From the NCBI RefSeq assembly GCF_021532315.1, contig NZ_JAKGAO010000005.1:95261-159260 (forward strand): a DNA stretch of 64,000 nucleotides, in the 5' to 3' direction. The position numbers and the translations under genes are program-made. Below the pieces are notes generated by a model. That model was not told where the DNA came from and ran no database searches. It was given only the letters and a program-made list of their open reading frames with translations. This document shows positions 1 to 7,785 of this stretch, piece after piece. This DNA is from Paenibacillus tarimensis (lineage in GTDB: Bacteria > Bacillota > Bacilli > Paenibacillales > Paenibacillaceae). Every line of letters begins with the position of its first letter. Position 1 is the stretch's first letter.

Positions 1-282
1 GCTGGGGCTTACCCCGCCTTGATTCCGGCACATCCGTCCACAGGACAGCTTGTGCAAGGGCTGTGGATTACAGTGTGCCGGCATGGACTTGCGGCTCTGG
101 ACAGGCTTGAGGAGTTTTACGGTTTGGAAGAATGTAATGACTATGAGAGAGTCTGGGTGCGTGATGCGGTGGTTCCGCAGCAGCAGGGCTGGGTGTATGT
201 CTGGTCCAGCGCGCGAGGCTGTAGGTTAATAGAGGGGGGCAGCTGGCCCTCGTACTACAGGTCTAAGAATACCTGCTGGTAA
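1..282 (+). CDS. Gamma-glutamylcyclotransferase-like (GGCT/AIG2 fold) protein, 5'-truncated by window edge
   Basis: The reading frame is open from base 1 (in-frame codons read AGAYPALIPA), so the N-terminus lies outside the window. The visible part keeps the family pattern: a YPAL.P strand, a GQLVQGLW turn, LDRLEEFYG, a YERVWV strand and a late GGSW near the end. GGCT-fold enzymes cyclise gamma-glutamyl compounds in the cytoplasm, but the fold is also found in proteins of unknown activity, and the glycine-rich start of the active site is not visible. It ends just before a long convergent hairpin shared with the MetE gene on the other strand. Confidence 0.7.
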   Translation, partial: AGAYPALIPAHPSTGQLVQGLWITVCRHGLAALDRLEEFYGLEECNDYERVWVRDAVVPQQQGWVYVWSSARGCRLIEGGSWPSYYRSKNTCW

Positions 283-296
283 TGACCATGCCAAGA

Positions 297-335
297 GGGG
301 CTCCCGACCGCTACGGGAAGACGGTCGGGAGCCCC
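297..335. terminator. Perfect 14-bp hairpin between convergent genes
   Basis: GGGGCTCCCGACCG (297-310) pairs perfectly with CGGTCGGGAGCCCC (322-335) around an 11-base loop. It sits between the stop of the GGCT-like gene and the stop of the minus-strand metE-like gene. Neither side has a proper U-tract, so it may act as a bidirectional terminator or 3'-end stabiliser. Confidence 0.6.
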
Positions 336-382
336 TGTATGTGCTGGCCGGTCAACCGGCGTGATTGCGAACGATACGAGAG

Positions 383-1801
383 TCAGCCGGCGGTTGGTAT
401 CCCGATTGAGGCGGGGTGAGCAGCTCCCTGCGCACGCCCGGATGCTTCGTACTGATGTAAGCCTAACGGGAGCTGCGGCCTGCCGAAGACCGCCCCGTTA
501 ATTTGAACCCAGCCATTCTCTATGGACGGTATGCTGTTCTTCGTCGTACTCGGCTGGCTGCCCCGTTCTCCCAGGGAAAATTGGGAGGAAGAGGATGAGC
601 TTGCCGCCGTGCTTAGCCCGGCTGCCGCAAGTGCATGGAATACAACATCATTCTCTGCAAGCTCAAGCTTGATGGCCTGCCGTCCTTCGCGGAGAGCAGT
701 GCTTAGCAGTCTGAGTTCATTCAGCTTCTCGTCGGCGAAGGACAGGCTGATGCCGTATAACCCTTGCAGTCTCTTCTCCATCTTGACCGACACAGGCAGG
801 TGGAGAAGACTGCAGCATGGCTGCAGAATGAGCCGTTCATCGGAAACCTTGCTGCACAGCAGCTCAAGCTTCTCCAGTGCTGCTGTCAAGTTCGTACGCC
901 AAACACGGAGTCCGTCCACGATGCCTGCGCCGAGCACCTTGTCTGCCGGGAAGCCGGAGCGGGCAAGGTGGAGACCGTTTCTGCCGCCGTCATGGACGAA
1001 GTCCAGCCCGATTCCCGCGCATGGCAGGTCAACCAAGGCCTCATAGTTATCGACAGCGCCAAAATAGGTCTGCAGCATAAGCTTAACGCCTGGAGCGGCC
1101 AGCTGCAGAACCGTATAAACTTCATTTACCAGCTTCCAGTCACCAGCCTGTATGCCGTTAACTAGTGCCGGTTCATCCAGCTGAACCCATTCGGCACCAG
1201 CAGCCTCGAGTGCTGCGAGAATTTGGCCATAGAGCGGGAGCAGGGAGCGCATGGCGTCATCCCGCTTGCCGCTGTCAATACCTTTAGACAGGCTGACGAA
1301 TGTATAAGGACCGATCAATACGGGCTTGGTGATTAGACCAAGCTCGTTCTTCGCTTCTTCAAAGGCTTTAAGCCACGGGTTTGCTGTGAGCTCGGGCAGC
1401 TGGCCAGGGGTCCATTCGGGAACCGTGTAACGGTAAGCTGTACCGAACCACGCGTTCGTGTCGCAGGGTGAAATCCCGCTGCAGCCGCGGGCCAGCGCAA
1501 AATACAAATCAAGAGAAGAGCCGGCAGCTAAGGCTGCGAAACGTTCCGGTATGAGCCCGAAGGCAGCGGTATGATCCAGCACATGGTCGTAACAGGTGAA
1601 GTCTCCGGAAGGAATCCAGTTAACCCCGGCATCCCGCTGCTTCTGCAGATGGCGGAGCCTCAGCCGGCTCATCTCCTCATGGAGTTGAGTCTCGCTGTAC
1701 CCTCCCTGCCAATACTGCTCGAGTGCATGCTTCCACTCGCGCGCTTCACCGATTCTCGGGTAGCCCAGATTGGAGACCGTTCCAATTATGCTCTGCGTCA
1801 T
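383..1801 (-). CDS. metE: MetE-like cobalamin-independent methionine synthase, C-terminally truncated (probable pseudogene)
   Basis: The 472-residue product starts at ATG 1801, chosen because GGGGGGAAG lies about 6 bases upstream. Residues about 5-390 match the N-terminal barrel of MetE (SNLGYPRIGEAREWKHAL, WIPSGDFTCYDHVLD, GPYTFVSLSKG, VQLDEPALV). Full MetE is about 755 residues, and its C-terminal barrel carries the zinc ligands and binds homocysteine. Here a serine-rich linker (about 395-405) is followed by ENGWVQINGAVFGRP (about 428-442), which resembles a short stretch of the C-terminal domain, and then by unrelated residues to the stop. The zinc site is absent, so methyl transfer to homocysteine is not expected. 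The family assignment of the N-terminal part is certain; whether the truncated protein is made or useful is not known. Confidence 0.8.
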   Translation of the reverse strand: MTQSIIGTVSNLGYPRIGEAREWKHALEQYWQGGYSETQLHEEMSRLRLRHLQKQRDAGVNWIPSGDFTCYDHVLDHTAAFGLIPERFAALAAGSSLDLYFALARGCSGISPCDTNAWFGTAYRYTVPEWTPGQLPELTANPWLKAFEEAKNELGLITKPVLIGPYTFVSLSKGIDSGKRDDAMRSLLPLYGQILAALEAAGAEWVQLDEPALVNGIQAGDWKLVNEVYTVLQLAAPGVKLMLQTYFGAVDNYEALVDLPCAGIGLDFVHDGGRNGLHLARSGFPADKVLGAGIVDGLRVWRTNLTAALEKLELLCSKVSDERLILQPCCSLLHLPVSVKMEKRLQGLYGISLSFADEKLNELRLLSTALREGRQAIKLELAENDVVFHALAAAGLSTAASSSSSSQFSLGERGSQPSTTKNSIPSIENGWVQINGAVFGRPQLPLGLHQYEASGRAQGAAHPASIGIPTAG

Positions 1802-2025
1802 CTGCTTACTTCCCCCCAGCATATTTATATTAAGATAATATCGTTTAGTTAACAGAATAATTATAAATATACACCGCATTGAATAAAGATACAAGTTTTC
1901 TTCTGGTAAAGATCCTTCCTGTAAAGCGGCTGTATTTGAACGTTCTGTGTTCCTGCAGGCATTCTCTTGAGAGGCGACCTGATTTGGAATACACTTAAGA
2001 TTACTGAAAGAAGGGAAGTGAAATC

Positions 2026-3711
2026 GTGTATTCCTCGCTGGCAATATCTGCAACACGGCTCGCCCGCAGACATGCTCTAACCATGTGTGCCCTGCTTCTG
2101 CTGGCAGCCGCGGCATTAACGGGCGGGCTGCTGTTCCCGCAGCATGCTTCCGCTCATGCTTCGCTGATCGGTGCAGCTCCCGAGCCGGACTCGCGGCTCG
2201 AAGCAGGACCGGAGCTCATCAAGCTTACGTTTAACGAACGGATCGAGGCAGGCCTCGGCTCGCTCGAGCTATTCGATTCCAACTCCAGGCCGGTAACTGA
2301 CCGCAAGCCGGAAACCAGCCAAGACGGCCGTTCACTGTCGCTGACACTCCCTAAGCTGGGGGAAGATGTGTACACCGTAGCATACAGGGTTATCTCGGCG
2401 GATGGTCATCCGGTCGAAGGCTCTTATGTGTTTGTGGTCGGAACTCCCCCCGCTGGGAGGGACGCCTCATCCTTCGATCCGCTGAAAGAGCTCGGACATG
2501 CCGGACATCATGAACGGGTATCGACGCAGCTGTCGGTTAAGGAATTTATTAACTATACAGTCAGAGTGCTCTATTATGCGGCGCTGCTGCTGGCCTCCGG
2601 TTATTTCCTGTGGATGGCGCTGCGCCGTGGCAGGGTAGACAGCCCGTCCGCGCAGGAGTGGTATGCCAAGTGGGGGCTGTGGACGACACGGGGACTGATC
2701 GTGGCTGTTCTGCTCTATGTTTTCTTCCAATCCACCGCATTAATGGAGGGACAGCCGGGCTCGCAGTGGGCACAGCTGTTCACGGGGACAGCTGTCGGGC
2801 TGGCCTGGTCGGGAGCTCTCGTGCTGTCGTTTACCGGTCCGCTTGTCCGCTCTGCCGGGCATTTAGTGGGCGTAATCTGGGCTGTCTCGCTGCTTGCTCT
2901 GGAAAGCTGGAGCGGTCACGCGGCGGCTTACGATCCGCAGTGGCTTACCATAACGCTTGATTTCGTCCATCTTGCTGCTTCTGCCGTCTGGGCCGGCGGA
3001 CTTGCCCTGCTGCTCGGCCTCTGGTTCAAGGACCGGAAGGAAGCAGGCCGGTTTGCTTCTATATTTACTGGCCCGGCATGGGTTTCCATGGTTCTGCTGG
3101 TGCTGACAGGGGTGGCGGTAAGTTTGCTCTACCTGCCCAAGCTGGACTATCTATTTTATACCAGCTGGGGGACGCTGCTGATTGTCAAGACGGCTCTCGT
3201 ACTGCTGGTGCTTGTAACAGGCACCCTGCTGAGATGGCGCGTGCGCAGGGGGGAGCTTCCCCAAGCCCTGCTGCTCAAAGCCGACGGGGTGCTGATGACG
3301 CTTATTATCATCATAGTCGGCCTGTTCACATATATCAGCCCGCTTCCGGCTAATGAGCCGGTTAACCACCATAAGATGGGGACAGATATGCATTATACGC
3401 TGCGTATTACGCCGAATGTGCCCGGTACAAACACCATGATGGTAAAGGTGTGGCTGCCTGAGGAAGCAGGCTCCCCTAAATCAGTCGTGTTAAGGCTCTT
3501 CTCCGAGGACCGGCAGGAGCTTGGACCCATTGATGTGCCGCTCGAGCCTGCTGACGAGGAAGAACTCACCCCCTTTGAGGGCTACGAGATGGCAGCATAC
3601 CGTGCGGAAGGTCCGTATATTCCCTTTGCAGGGAGCTGGAGGGCGCAGATCAGGGTGATGACGCCTGACGATGATGAGCTTGTTAATGAGTATGTATTCC
3701 GGAATTATTAG
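2026..3711 (+). CDS. ycnJ: CopC-CopD fusion copper transport protein (YcnJ-like)
   Basis: GTG start with AGAAGGGAAG upstream; 561 residues. A signal peptide ends at ..ASA and leaves HASL as the mature N-terminus, the histidine that starts the CopC copper site. The CopC domain (about 43-140) also keeps the SADGHPVEGSY motif with the second Asp/His ligand pair. Eight or so membrane segments of a CopD domain follow (about 180-440), then an outward C-terminal domain (about 445-561). YcnJ-type proteins import copper across the Bacillus membrane. Downstream lie a kinase, a regulator and YcnI, so this is a copper-handling locus. In B. subtilis the repressor YcnK controls ycnJ; no ycnK is seen here and the two-component pair may take that role (inference). 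Confidence 0.88.
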   Translation: MYSSLAISATRLARRHALTMCALLLLAAAALTGGLLFPQHASAHASLIGAAPEPDSRLEAGPELIKLTFNERIEAGLGSLELFDSNSRPVTDRKPETSQDGRSLSLTLPKLGEDVYTVAYRVISADGHPVEGSYVFVVGTPPAGRDASSFDPLKELGHAGHHERVSTQLSVKEFINYTVRVLYYAALLLASGYFLWMALRRGRVDSPSAQEWYAKWGLWTTRGLIVAVLLYVFFQSTALMEGQPGSQWAQLFTGTAVGLAWSGALVLSFTGPLVRSAGHLVGVIWAVSLLALESWSGHAAAYDPQWLTITLDFVHLAASAVWAGGLALLLGLWFKDRKEAGRFASIFTGPAWVSMVLLVLTGVAVSLLYLPKLDYLFYTSWGTLLIVKTALVLLVLVTGTLLRWRVRRGELPQALLLKADGVLMTLIIIIVGLFTYISPLPANEPVNHHKMGTDMHYTLRITPNVPGTNTMMVKVWLPEEAGSPKSVVLRLFSEDRQELGPIDVPLEPADEEELTPFEGYEMAAYRAEGPYIPFAGSWRAQIRVMTPDDDELVNEYVFRNY

Positions 3712-3809
3712 CCGTAAACCCGGCTTTCCGGCTGCCGCCTGCCGACTCTCGAAAGCCTCAGGCATGCAGTTATTGTGCGGGCGGAAGAGTGCAGGAGGGT
3801 GGAGCAGCC

Positions 3810-4724
3810 ATGACCTATAAACAAATTAAATACCTCATTTTGTGGACGCCGACCGTAACAATCGGGGTTTGGGAGTATCTGAGGCATACGGTACTACTGC
3901 CCTATATATCAATGGAGCTCGGCAATTTGCTGGCTCCGGTTCTTGTCCTGCTTGTGACCGTGACGCTGCTGCGCAAGCTGTTCACTATTTTGGAGGAGAC
4001 CCAGGAGGCTCTGCATCGGGAAAGACTGACTAAGGCAGGGCTTGAGGAGCGTGAGCAGCTTGCCCGGGAGCTGCATGACGGGATATCGCAGTCGCTTTTT
4101 CTAATGTCAGTCAAGCTGGATAAGCTGGAGCGGGCGGAATCTGATGAGGACCTGAAGCAGGTTTCAGAGCAGATCCGGTCTACGGTGCGGCGGGTTTATG
4201 AGGATGTCCGGCAGTCTATTGCCAATCTCCAGCATCCTCCGGCGGCGGTGAACAGCTCTTGGCAGCAAACCATCGAGGCTGTCATTGCCGAGGCCTTGAA
4301 CGGCAGCGGCCTGAAGGCTGACCTGGACTGGCGAATCCCTGATCACTTGCTGACCAGCAGGGAGAAGGTAGAGCTGGTTGCGATCGTCCGTGAAGCTCTT
4401 CTTAATGCGCGCAAGCATGCGGAAGCAGACACTGTCTGTATCAGCTGTGAACCGCTCGGCTTCAAGGGAGGGTTTCGCTGTATGGTGGCTGATGACGGCA
4501 AAGGCACGGAGATGCAGCGGCTGCATTCTGCGGGATGCTTCGGTATACGCATGATGGAGAGCCGGGCAGCGGAGATGGGCTGGTCCTTTGAGGTGAAGAC
4601 GAGCCAAAACGAAGCCGCAGCAGCGGGCGGTACGGTGGTGACAATTGTGAAGAGAGGAGATGAAGGGGCGGATGACGGAAGGGAAGAAAGGGAAGAAAGG
4701 TACGTTCAGAGTGCTGATCGCTGA
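3810..4724 (+). CDS. Sensor histidine kinase, NarL/LiaS class (HisKA_3)
   Basis: The ATG at 3810 is preceded by AGGAGGGTGGAGCAGCC and is preferred over a GTG at 3789; 304 residues. Two membrane helices with almost no extracytoplasmic loop (about 8-55) are followed by a HisKA_3 segment, REQLARELHDGISQSL, with the phospho-acceptor His. The HATPase domain shows an N box (EALLNARKHAEA), VADDGKG, and GIRMMESRAAEMG. The very short sensor region suggests detection within the membrane or through a partner protein. It overlaps the response regulator gene by about 50 bases, which implies translational coupling. Signal unknown; copper is suggested only by the neighbours. Confidence 0.9.
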   Translation: MTYKQIKYLILWTPTVTIGVWEYLRHTVLLPYISMELGNLLAPVLVLLVTVTLLRKLFTILEETQEALHRERLTKAGLEEREQLARELHDGISQSLFLMSVKLDKLERAESDEDLKQVSEQIRSTVRRVYEDVRQSIANLQHPPAAVNSSWQQTIEAVIAEALNGSGLKADLDWRIPDHLLTSREKVELVAIVREALLNARKHAEADTVCISCEPLGFKGGFRCMVADDGKGTEMQRLHSAGCFGIRMMESRAAEMGWSFEVKTSQNEAAAAGGTVVTIVKRGDEGADDGREEREERYVQSADR

Positions 4725-5445
4725 TGATCATCCGGATGGCCGTGAAGGGATGCGGGATATTTTGTCTCTTGACCCGGATTTTCTGCTCGTCGGCGAGGCT
4801 CAGACGGGGGAGGAGGCAGTTGAGGCTGCGTCGAGGCTTCGGCCCGATCTGGTTTTGATGGATGTAAGGATGCCGGGCATCGGCGGCTTGGAAGCAACAC
4901 AGCGGATCAAGCAGGAAAATCCGGCCGTGAAGGTCGTCATGGTAACCGTATCGGGTGATATTACTCATCTGTTTGAAGCGCTGAAGAGAGGCGCGCAAGG
5001 CTATCTGCTTAAGAACCTGACGCCATCCGCGTGGCATGAATACCTGCGTTCGGTTGCATTTGACGAAGCACCGATGACCAGGGAACTGGCTTACCAGCTG
5101 CTCCGGGAATTTGATACAGCGCCGGGGCAGCGCCCCGGACCAGGCGAAGGACGCAGTCCTGGCGGGAGTTCCGCCGCCTTAGCTGCTGCGGGAGAGTTGA
5201 GAGCCCGTGAGCATGTGAAAGCTGCCGAAGACCGGTATATTACACCGCTTACCGGAAGGGAGCGTGAAATACTGGAACGGGTGGCTATGGGGGAATCGAA
5301 CCGGGTTGTGGCCGAAACGCTCGGCATCTCGGAGCATACGGTAAAGAACCATCTGAAGAATATACTGCAGAAGCTTCATCTGGATAACCGGGTCCAGCTG
5401 GCCCGTTACGCTCTGCAGCAGGGACTTGTAGAGCGCAAGGAGTAG
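4672..5445 (+). CDS. Response regulator, NarL/FixJ family (REC-LuxR HTH)
   Basis: The receiver domain (VLIADDHPDGREGM, phospho-acceptor Asp in DLVLMDVRMPG, switch region LKRGAQGYLLKN) is joined by a low-complexity Pro/Gly/Ala linker (about 155-185) to a LuxR-type HTH (LTGREREILERVAMGESNRV through TVKNHL). ATG 4672 is favoured because an AGGAG lies 12 bases upstream; ATG 4660 has the same motif touching the start codon. It is the cognate partner of the overlapping kinase and lies between ycnJ and ycnI, so it may control these copper genes (inference). Confidence 0.9.
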   Translation: MTEGKKGKKGTFRVLIADDHPDGREGMRDILSLDPDFLLVGEAQTGEEAVEAASRLRPDLVLMDVRMPGIGGLEATQRIKQENPAVKVVMVTVSGDITHLFEALKRGAQGYLLKNLTPSAWHEYLRSVAFDEAPMTRELAYQLLREFDTAPGQRPGPGEGRSPGGSSAALAAAGELRAREHVKAAEDRYITPLTGREREILERVAMGESNRVVAETLGISEHTVKNHLKNILQKLHLDNRVQLARYALQQGLVERKE

Positions 5446-5589
5446 CTGCTGCCCTTTAGCAAGCACCAGGGGTGTTCACATATTCGACATGTTCTTCTAG
5501 CCCTTTTGAGTCATGCCTTGAACCAGCCGCGGAAGTATACTTCTAGAATGATAGCTTCAAAGCATGGAACGAGAGAGGGCGAAAAAACG

Positions 5590-6294
5590 ATGAAAAAATT
5601 CACATTTAGTCTAATCGCAATTGTATCAGCTGTGCTGATGCTTGCGGGTATGGCTAGTGCGCATGTTACAGTCTGGCCCAAGGAGGTCAAGCAGGGTTCC
5701 TATGAAGTGTTTACGGTCAGAGTTCCAAGTGAGGAGAAGGGAACCACGACTGTAGGCGTCCGGGTAACAATACCGGAATCGGTGAACATTACGCGTGTGG
5801 AGCCGAAAGCCGGCTGGTCCTATGAAATTGAGCGCCGTGCCGATGATACCATAGGCAGTGTGGCCTGGGCAGCGGAGGGAGACGGTCTGAAGCAGACCGA
5901 GTTCACGGAGTTCAGGCTGTCCGGCCGTGTTAATGACGATGCGGAGACGATTGTCTGGAAGGCTTACCAAACCTATTCCGACGGCAGTGTGGTGGAATGG
6001 GTCGGGGCGCCTGACGCGGATAAGCCGGCATCCGTAGTGACGGCCGTGCCGGGAACGGGCGAAAGCGACGGCCATGGACAGAGCCATGGTCAAGGCACAA
6101 CAGCGGAAGAGGCTGCTGACAGTGCGCCGGCAGATCAGACGGATGGTGCAGAGGGAGAAGCAGCAGAAACCAGCTTAACCGGTTCTGAGTCATCTGGTAA
6201 CAGCCAGCTGCCGCTTGTACTGTCGATTATAGCTCTGGTCCTTGCAATGGCTGCTTTCATTACAGCGCTGATTAACCGCAAGCGGAGAGCCTGA
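5590..6294 (+). CDS. ycnI: YcnI-family copper-binding membrane-anchored protein (DUF1775)
   Basis: ATG 5590 follows GAGAGGGC and gives a clean signal peptide (MKKFTFSLIAIVSAVLML..ASA). The mature protein begins HVTVWPKEV; this first His is the copper ligand position in YcnI proteins, together with a Trp (WPKE). The domain spans about 25-150 (GVRVTIPES, YEIERR, WKAYQTYSDGSVVEWVG). A Gly/Glu/Ala/His-containing linker and a C-terminal membrane helix (about 208-228) with RKRRA anchor complete the protein. It closes the copper locus. YcnI binds Cu(II) outside the membrane, probably handing it to CopC/CopD-type YcnJ. Confidence 0.88.
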   Translation: MKKFTFSLIAIVSAVLMLAGMASAHVTVWPKEVKQGSYEVFTVRVPSEEKGTTTVGVRVTIPESVNITRVEPKAGWSYEIERRADDTIGSVAWAAEGDGLKQTEFTEFRLSGRVNDDAETIVWKAYQTYSDGSVVEWVGAPDADKPASVVTAVPGTGESDGHGQSHGQGTTAEEAADSAPADQTDGAEGEAAETSLTGSESSGNSQLPLVLSIIALVLAMAAFITALINRKRRA

Positions 6295-6337
6295 ATACAG
6301 GCTGCTGCCGGCCGAAGGCTGACCAGGAGCTGCGCAC

Positions 6338-6366
6338 TTGCGCATGCCAGACGAATTGCATATAAT
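6338..6366 (+). promoter_or_regulatory. Predicted SigA promoter of pheST
   Basis: TTGCGC (6338-6343), a 17-base spacer and TATAAT (6361-6366). It lies just upstream of the T-box leader, with the expected start near 6373. Confidence 0.6.
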
Positions 6367-6372
6367 AGACAA

Positions 6373-6690
6373 TAATTAATGTGAGCATATGCATAAATGC
6401 AGGGACGGAGACAAGTAAGCAGTGCTTTCCGACAGGGAGCGGATACCGGTGATTGAGAGTGTCCGCGGGAAATCAGGCTGGTGAAATTCACTCCGTAGCA
6501 GGCCTTTTGAACGGATGATCTTGGCCATCCAACTAGGAAGCGCCCGGTAAGCGGTCCGTTAACCGCAAGAGGAACATCTTTAATCCGGTATTGGACTGCT
6601 TTTGCAGCAGTTCTCGGCAATACGGGTGTTCGAATTAGGGTGGTACCACGGTCCTTTCGTCCCTTATGGGGAGGAAGGGCCTTTTTGTGT
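6373..6690 (+). ncRNA. T-box riboswitch (tRNA-Phe sensing leader) of pheST
   Basis: The canonical T-box sequence AGGGTGGTACCACGG lies at 6637-6651, with the NCCA-binding TGG bulge. It is followed by a terminator stem (6650-6663 with 6668-6681, loop TTAT) and CTTTTTG. Stem I begins near GGAGACAAGTAAG (about 6407). A TTC triplet at 6487-6489, within GGTGAAATTCACTCC, is the likely specifier and matches tRNA-Phe. Uncharged tRNA-Phe is expected to favour the antiterminator and switch on the two synthetase subunits. Confidence 0.9.
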
Positions 6691-6728
6691 ATTTAGGCAC
6701 GGCAGTATACTGTTTGGAGGCGAAGAGT

Positions 6729-7763
6729 ATGAAGGAGCGTTTGGAAGAGCTGCGGGATGAAGTCCTGCAGGTATTGGAACAGGTTAATGATCCGCAGCAG
6801 CTTAATGATGTGAGAGTTAAATACCTGGGCAAGAAGGGTGCGCTTACCGAGGTGCTTCGGGGGATGGGCTCATTGTCGGCAGAGGAGCGTCCAGTCATCG
6901 GGCAGGTTGCCAACGATGTCCGGGGTGCCATTGAGGCGGTCATTGAAGCCAAGCAGCAGCAGTTTCAGCAGCAGGAGACCGAGCGCAGACTGCAGCAGGA
7001 GACGATTGATGTCACGCTGCCGGGACGCAGGCTGCCGGCAGGCGCTGTCCATCCGCTCAGCAAGGTGCAGCAGGAGATCGAGGATGTATTCATCGGCATG
7101 GGCTACTCGATTGCGGAAGGCCCGGAGGTTGAGACGGATTACTTCAACTTTGAAGCGCTGAACCTGCCGAAGGACCATCCTGCGCGGGATATGCAGGATT
7201 CCTTCTATATAACAGATGATATCCTGATGCGCACGCATACTTCACCTGTACAGGTTAGAACGATGCAGGCGATGAACGGCAAGACACCGGTCAAGATTAT
7301 CTGCCCTGGGCGAGTATACCGGCGTGATGATGACGATGCGACACATTCCTTCCAGTTTAACCAGATTGAAGGCCTAGTCATTGGCAAGAACATCCGTATG
7401 AGCGACCTGAAGGGAACACTGCTGCAATTTGTTCAAGAGCTGTTCGGCAAGCAGACTCAGATTCGTCTTCGCCCGAGCTTCTTCCCGTTCACGGAGCCAA
7501 GCGCTGAAGTGGATGTGACCTGTGTGCAATGCGGGGGACATGGCTGCCGGATGTGCAAGCAATCAGGGTGGCTTGAGATCCTCGGCTGCGGTATGGTGCA
7601 CCCAAGAGTGCTTGAGATGGGCGGTTATGATCCGAACGAGGTGAGCGGTTTTGCCTTTGGGCTTGGGGTGGAACGAATTGCATTGCTGAAATACGGCATT
7701 GATGATATCCGGGCTTTCTATACGAACGATCTGCGCTTCCTGAGCCAGTTCGCGAGAATGTAA
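6729..7763 (+). CDS. pheS: Phenylalanyl-tRNA synthetase alpha subunit
   Basis: ATG 6729 has GGAGG 9 bases upstream; 344 residues, usual for Bacillales. An N-terminal coiled coil (about 1-85) is followed by the class II catalytic core: motif 1 ([19 protein letters not shown]), motif 2 ([22 protein letters not shown]) and motif 3 ([18 protein letters not shown]). It forms the alpha2beta2 enzyme that charges tRNA-Phe in the cytoplasm. The T-box leader lies directly upstream and pheT begins 22 bases after the stop. Confidence 0.97.
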   Translation: MKERLEELRDEVLQVLEQVNDPQQLNDVRVKYLGKKGALTEVLRGMGSLSAEERPVIGQVANDVRGAIEAVIEAKQQQFQQQETERRLQQETIDVTLPGRRLPAGAVHPLSKVQQEIEDVFIGMGYSIAEGPEVETDYFNFEALNLPKDHPARDMQDSFYITDDILMRTHTSPVQVRTMQAMNGKTPVKIICPGRVYRRDDDDATHSFQFNQIEGLVIGKNIRMSDLKGTLLQFVQELFGKQTQIRLRPSFFPFTEPSAEVDVTCVQCGGHGCRMCKQSGWLEILGCGMVHPRVLEMGGYDPNEVSGFAFGLGVERIALLKYGIDDIRAFYTNDLRFLSQFARM

Positions 7764-7785
7764 CGGGGAAGGAAGGAGAATAGGC

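Noticed and set aside
522..1165. Plus-strand frames opposite the metE-like gene
   Set aside because: Low-complexity translations, no ribosome sites, and the minus-strand frame has clear MetE motifs.
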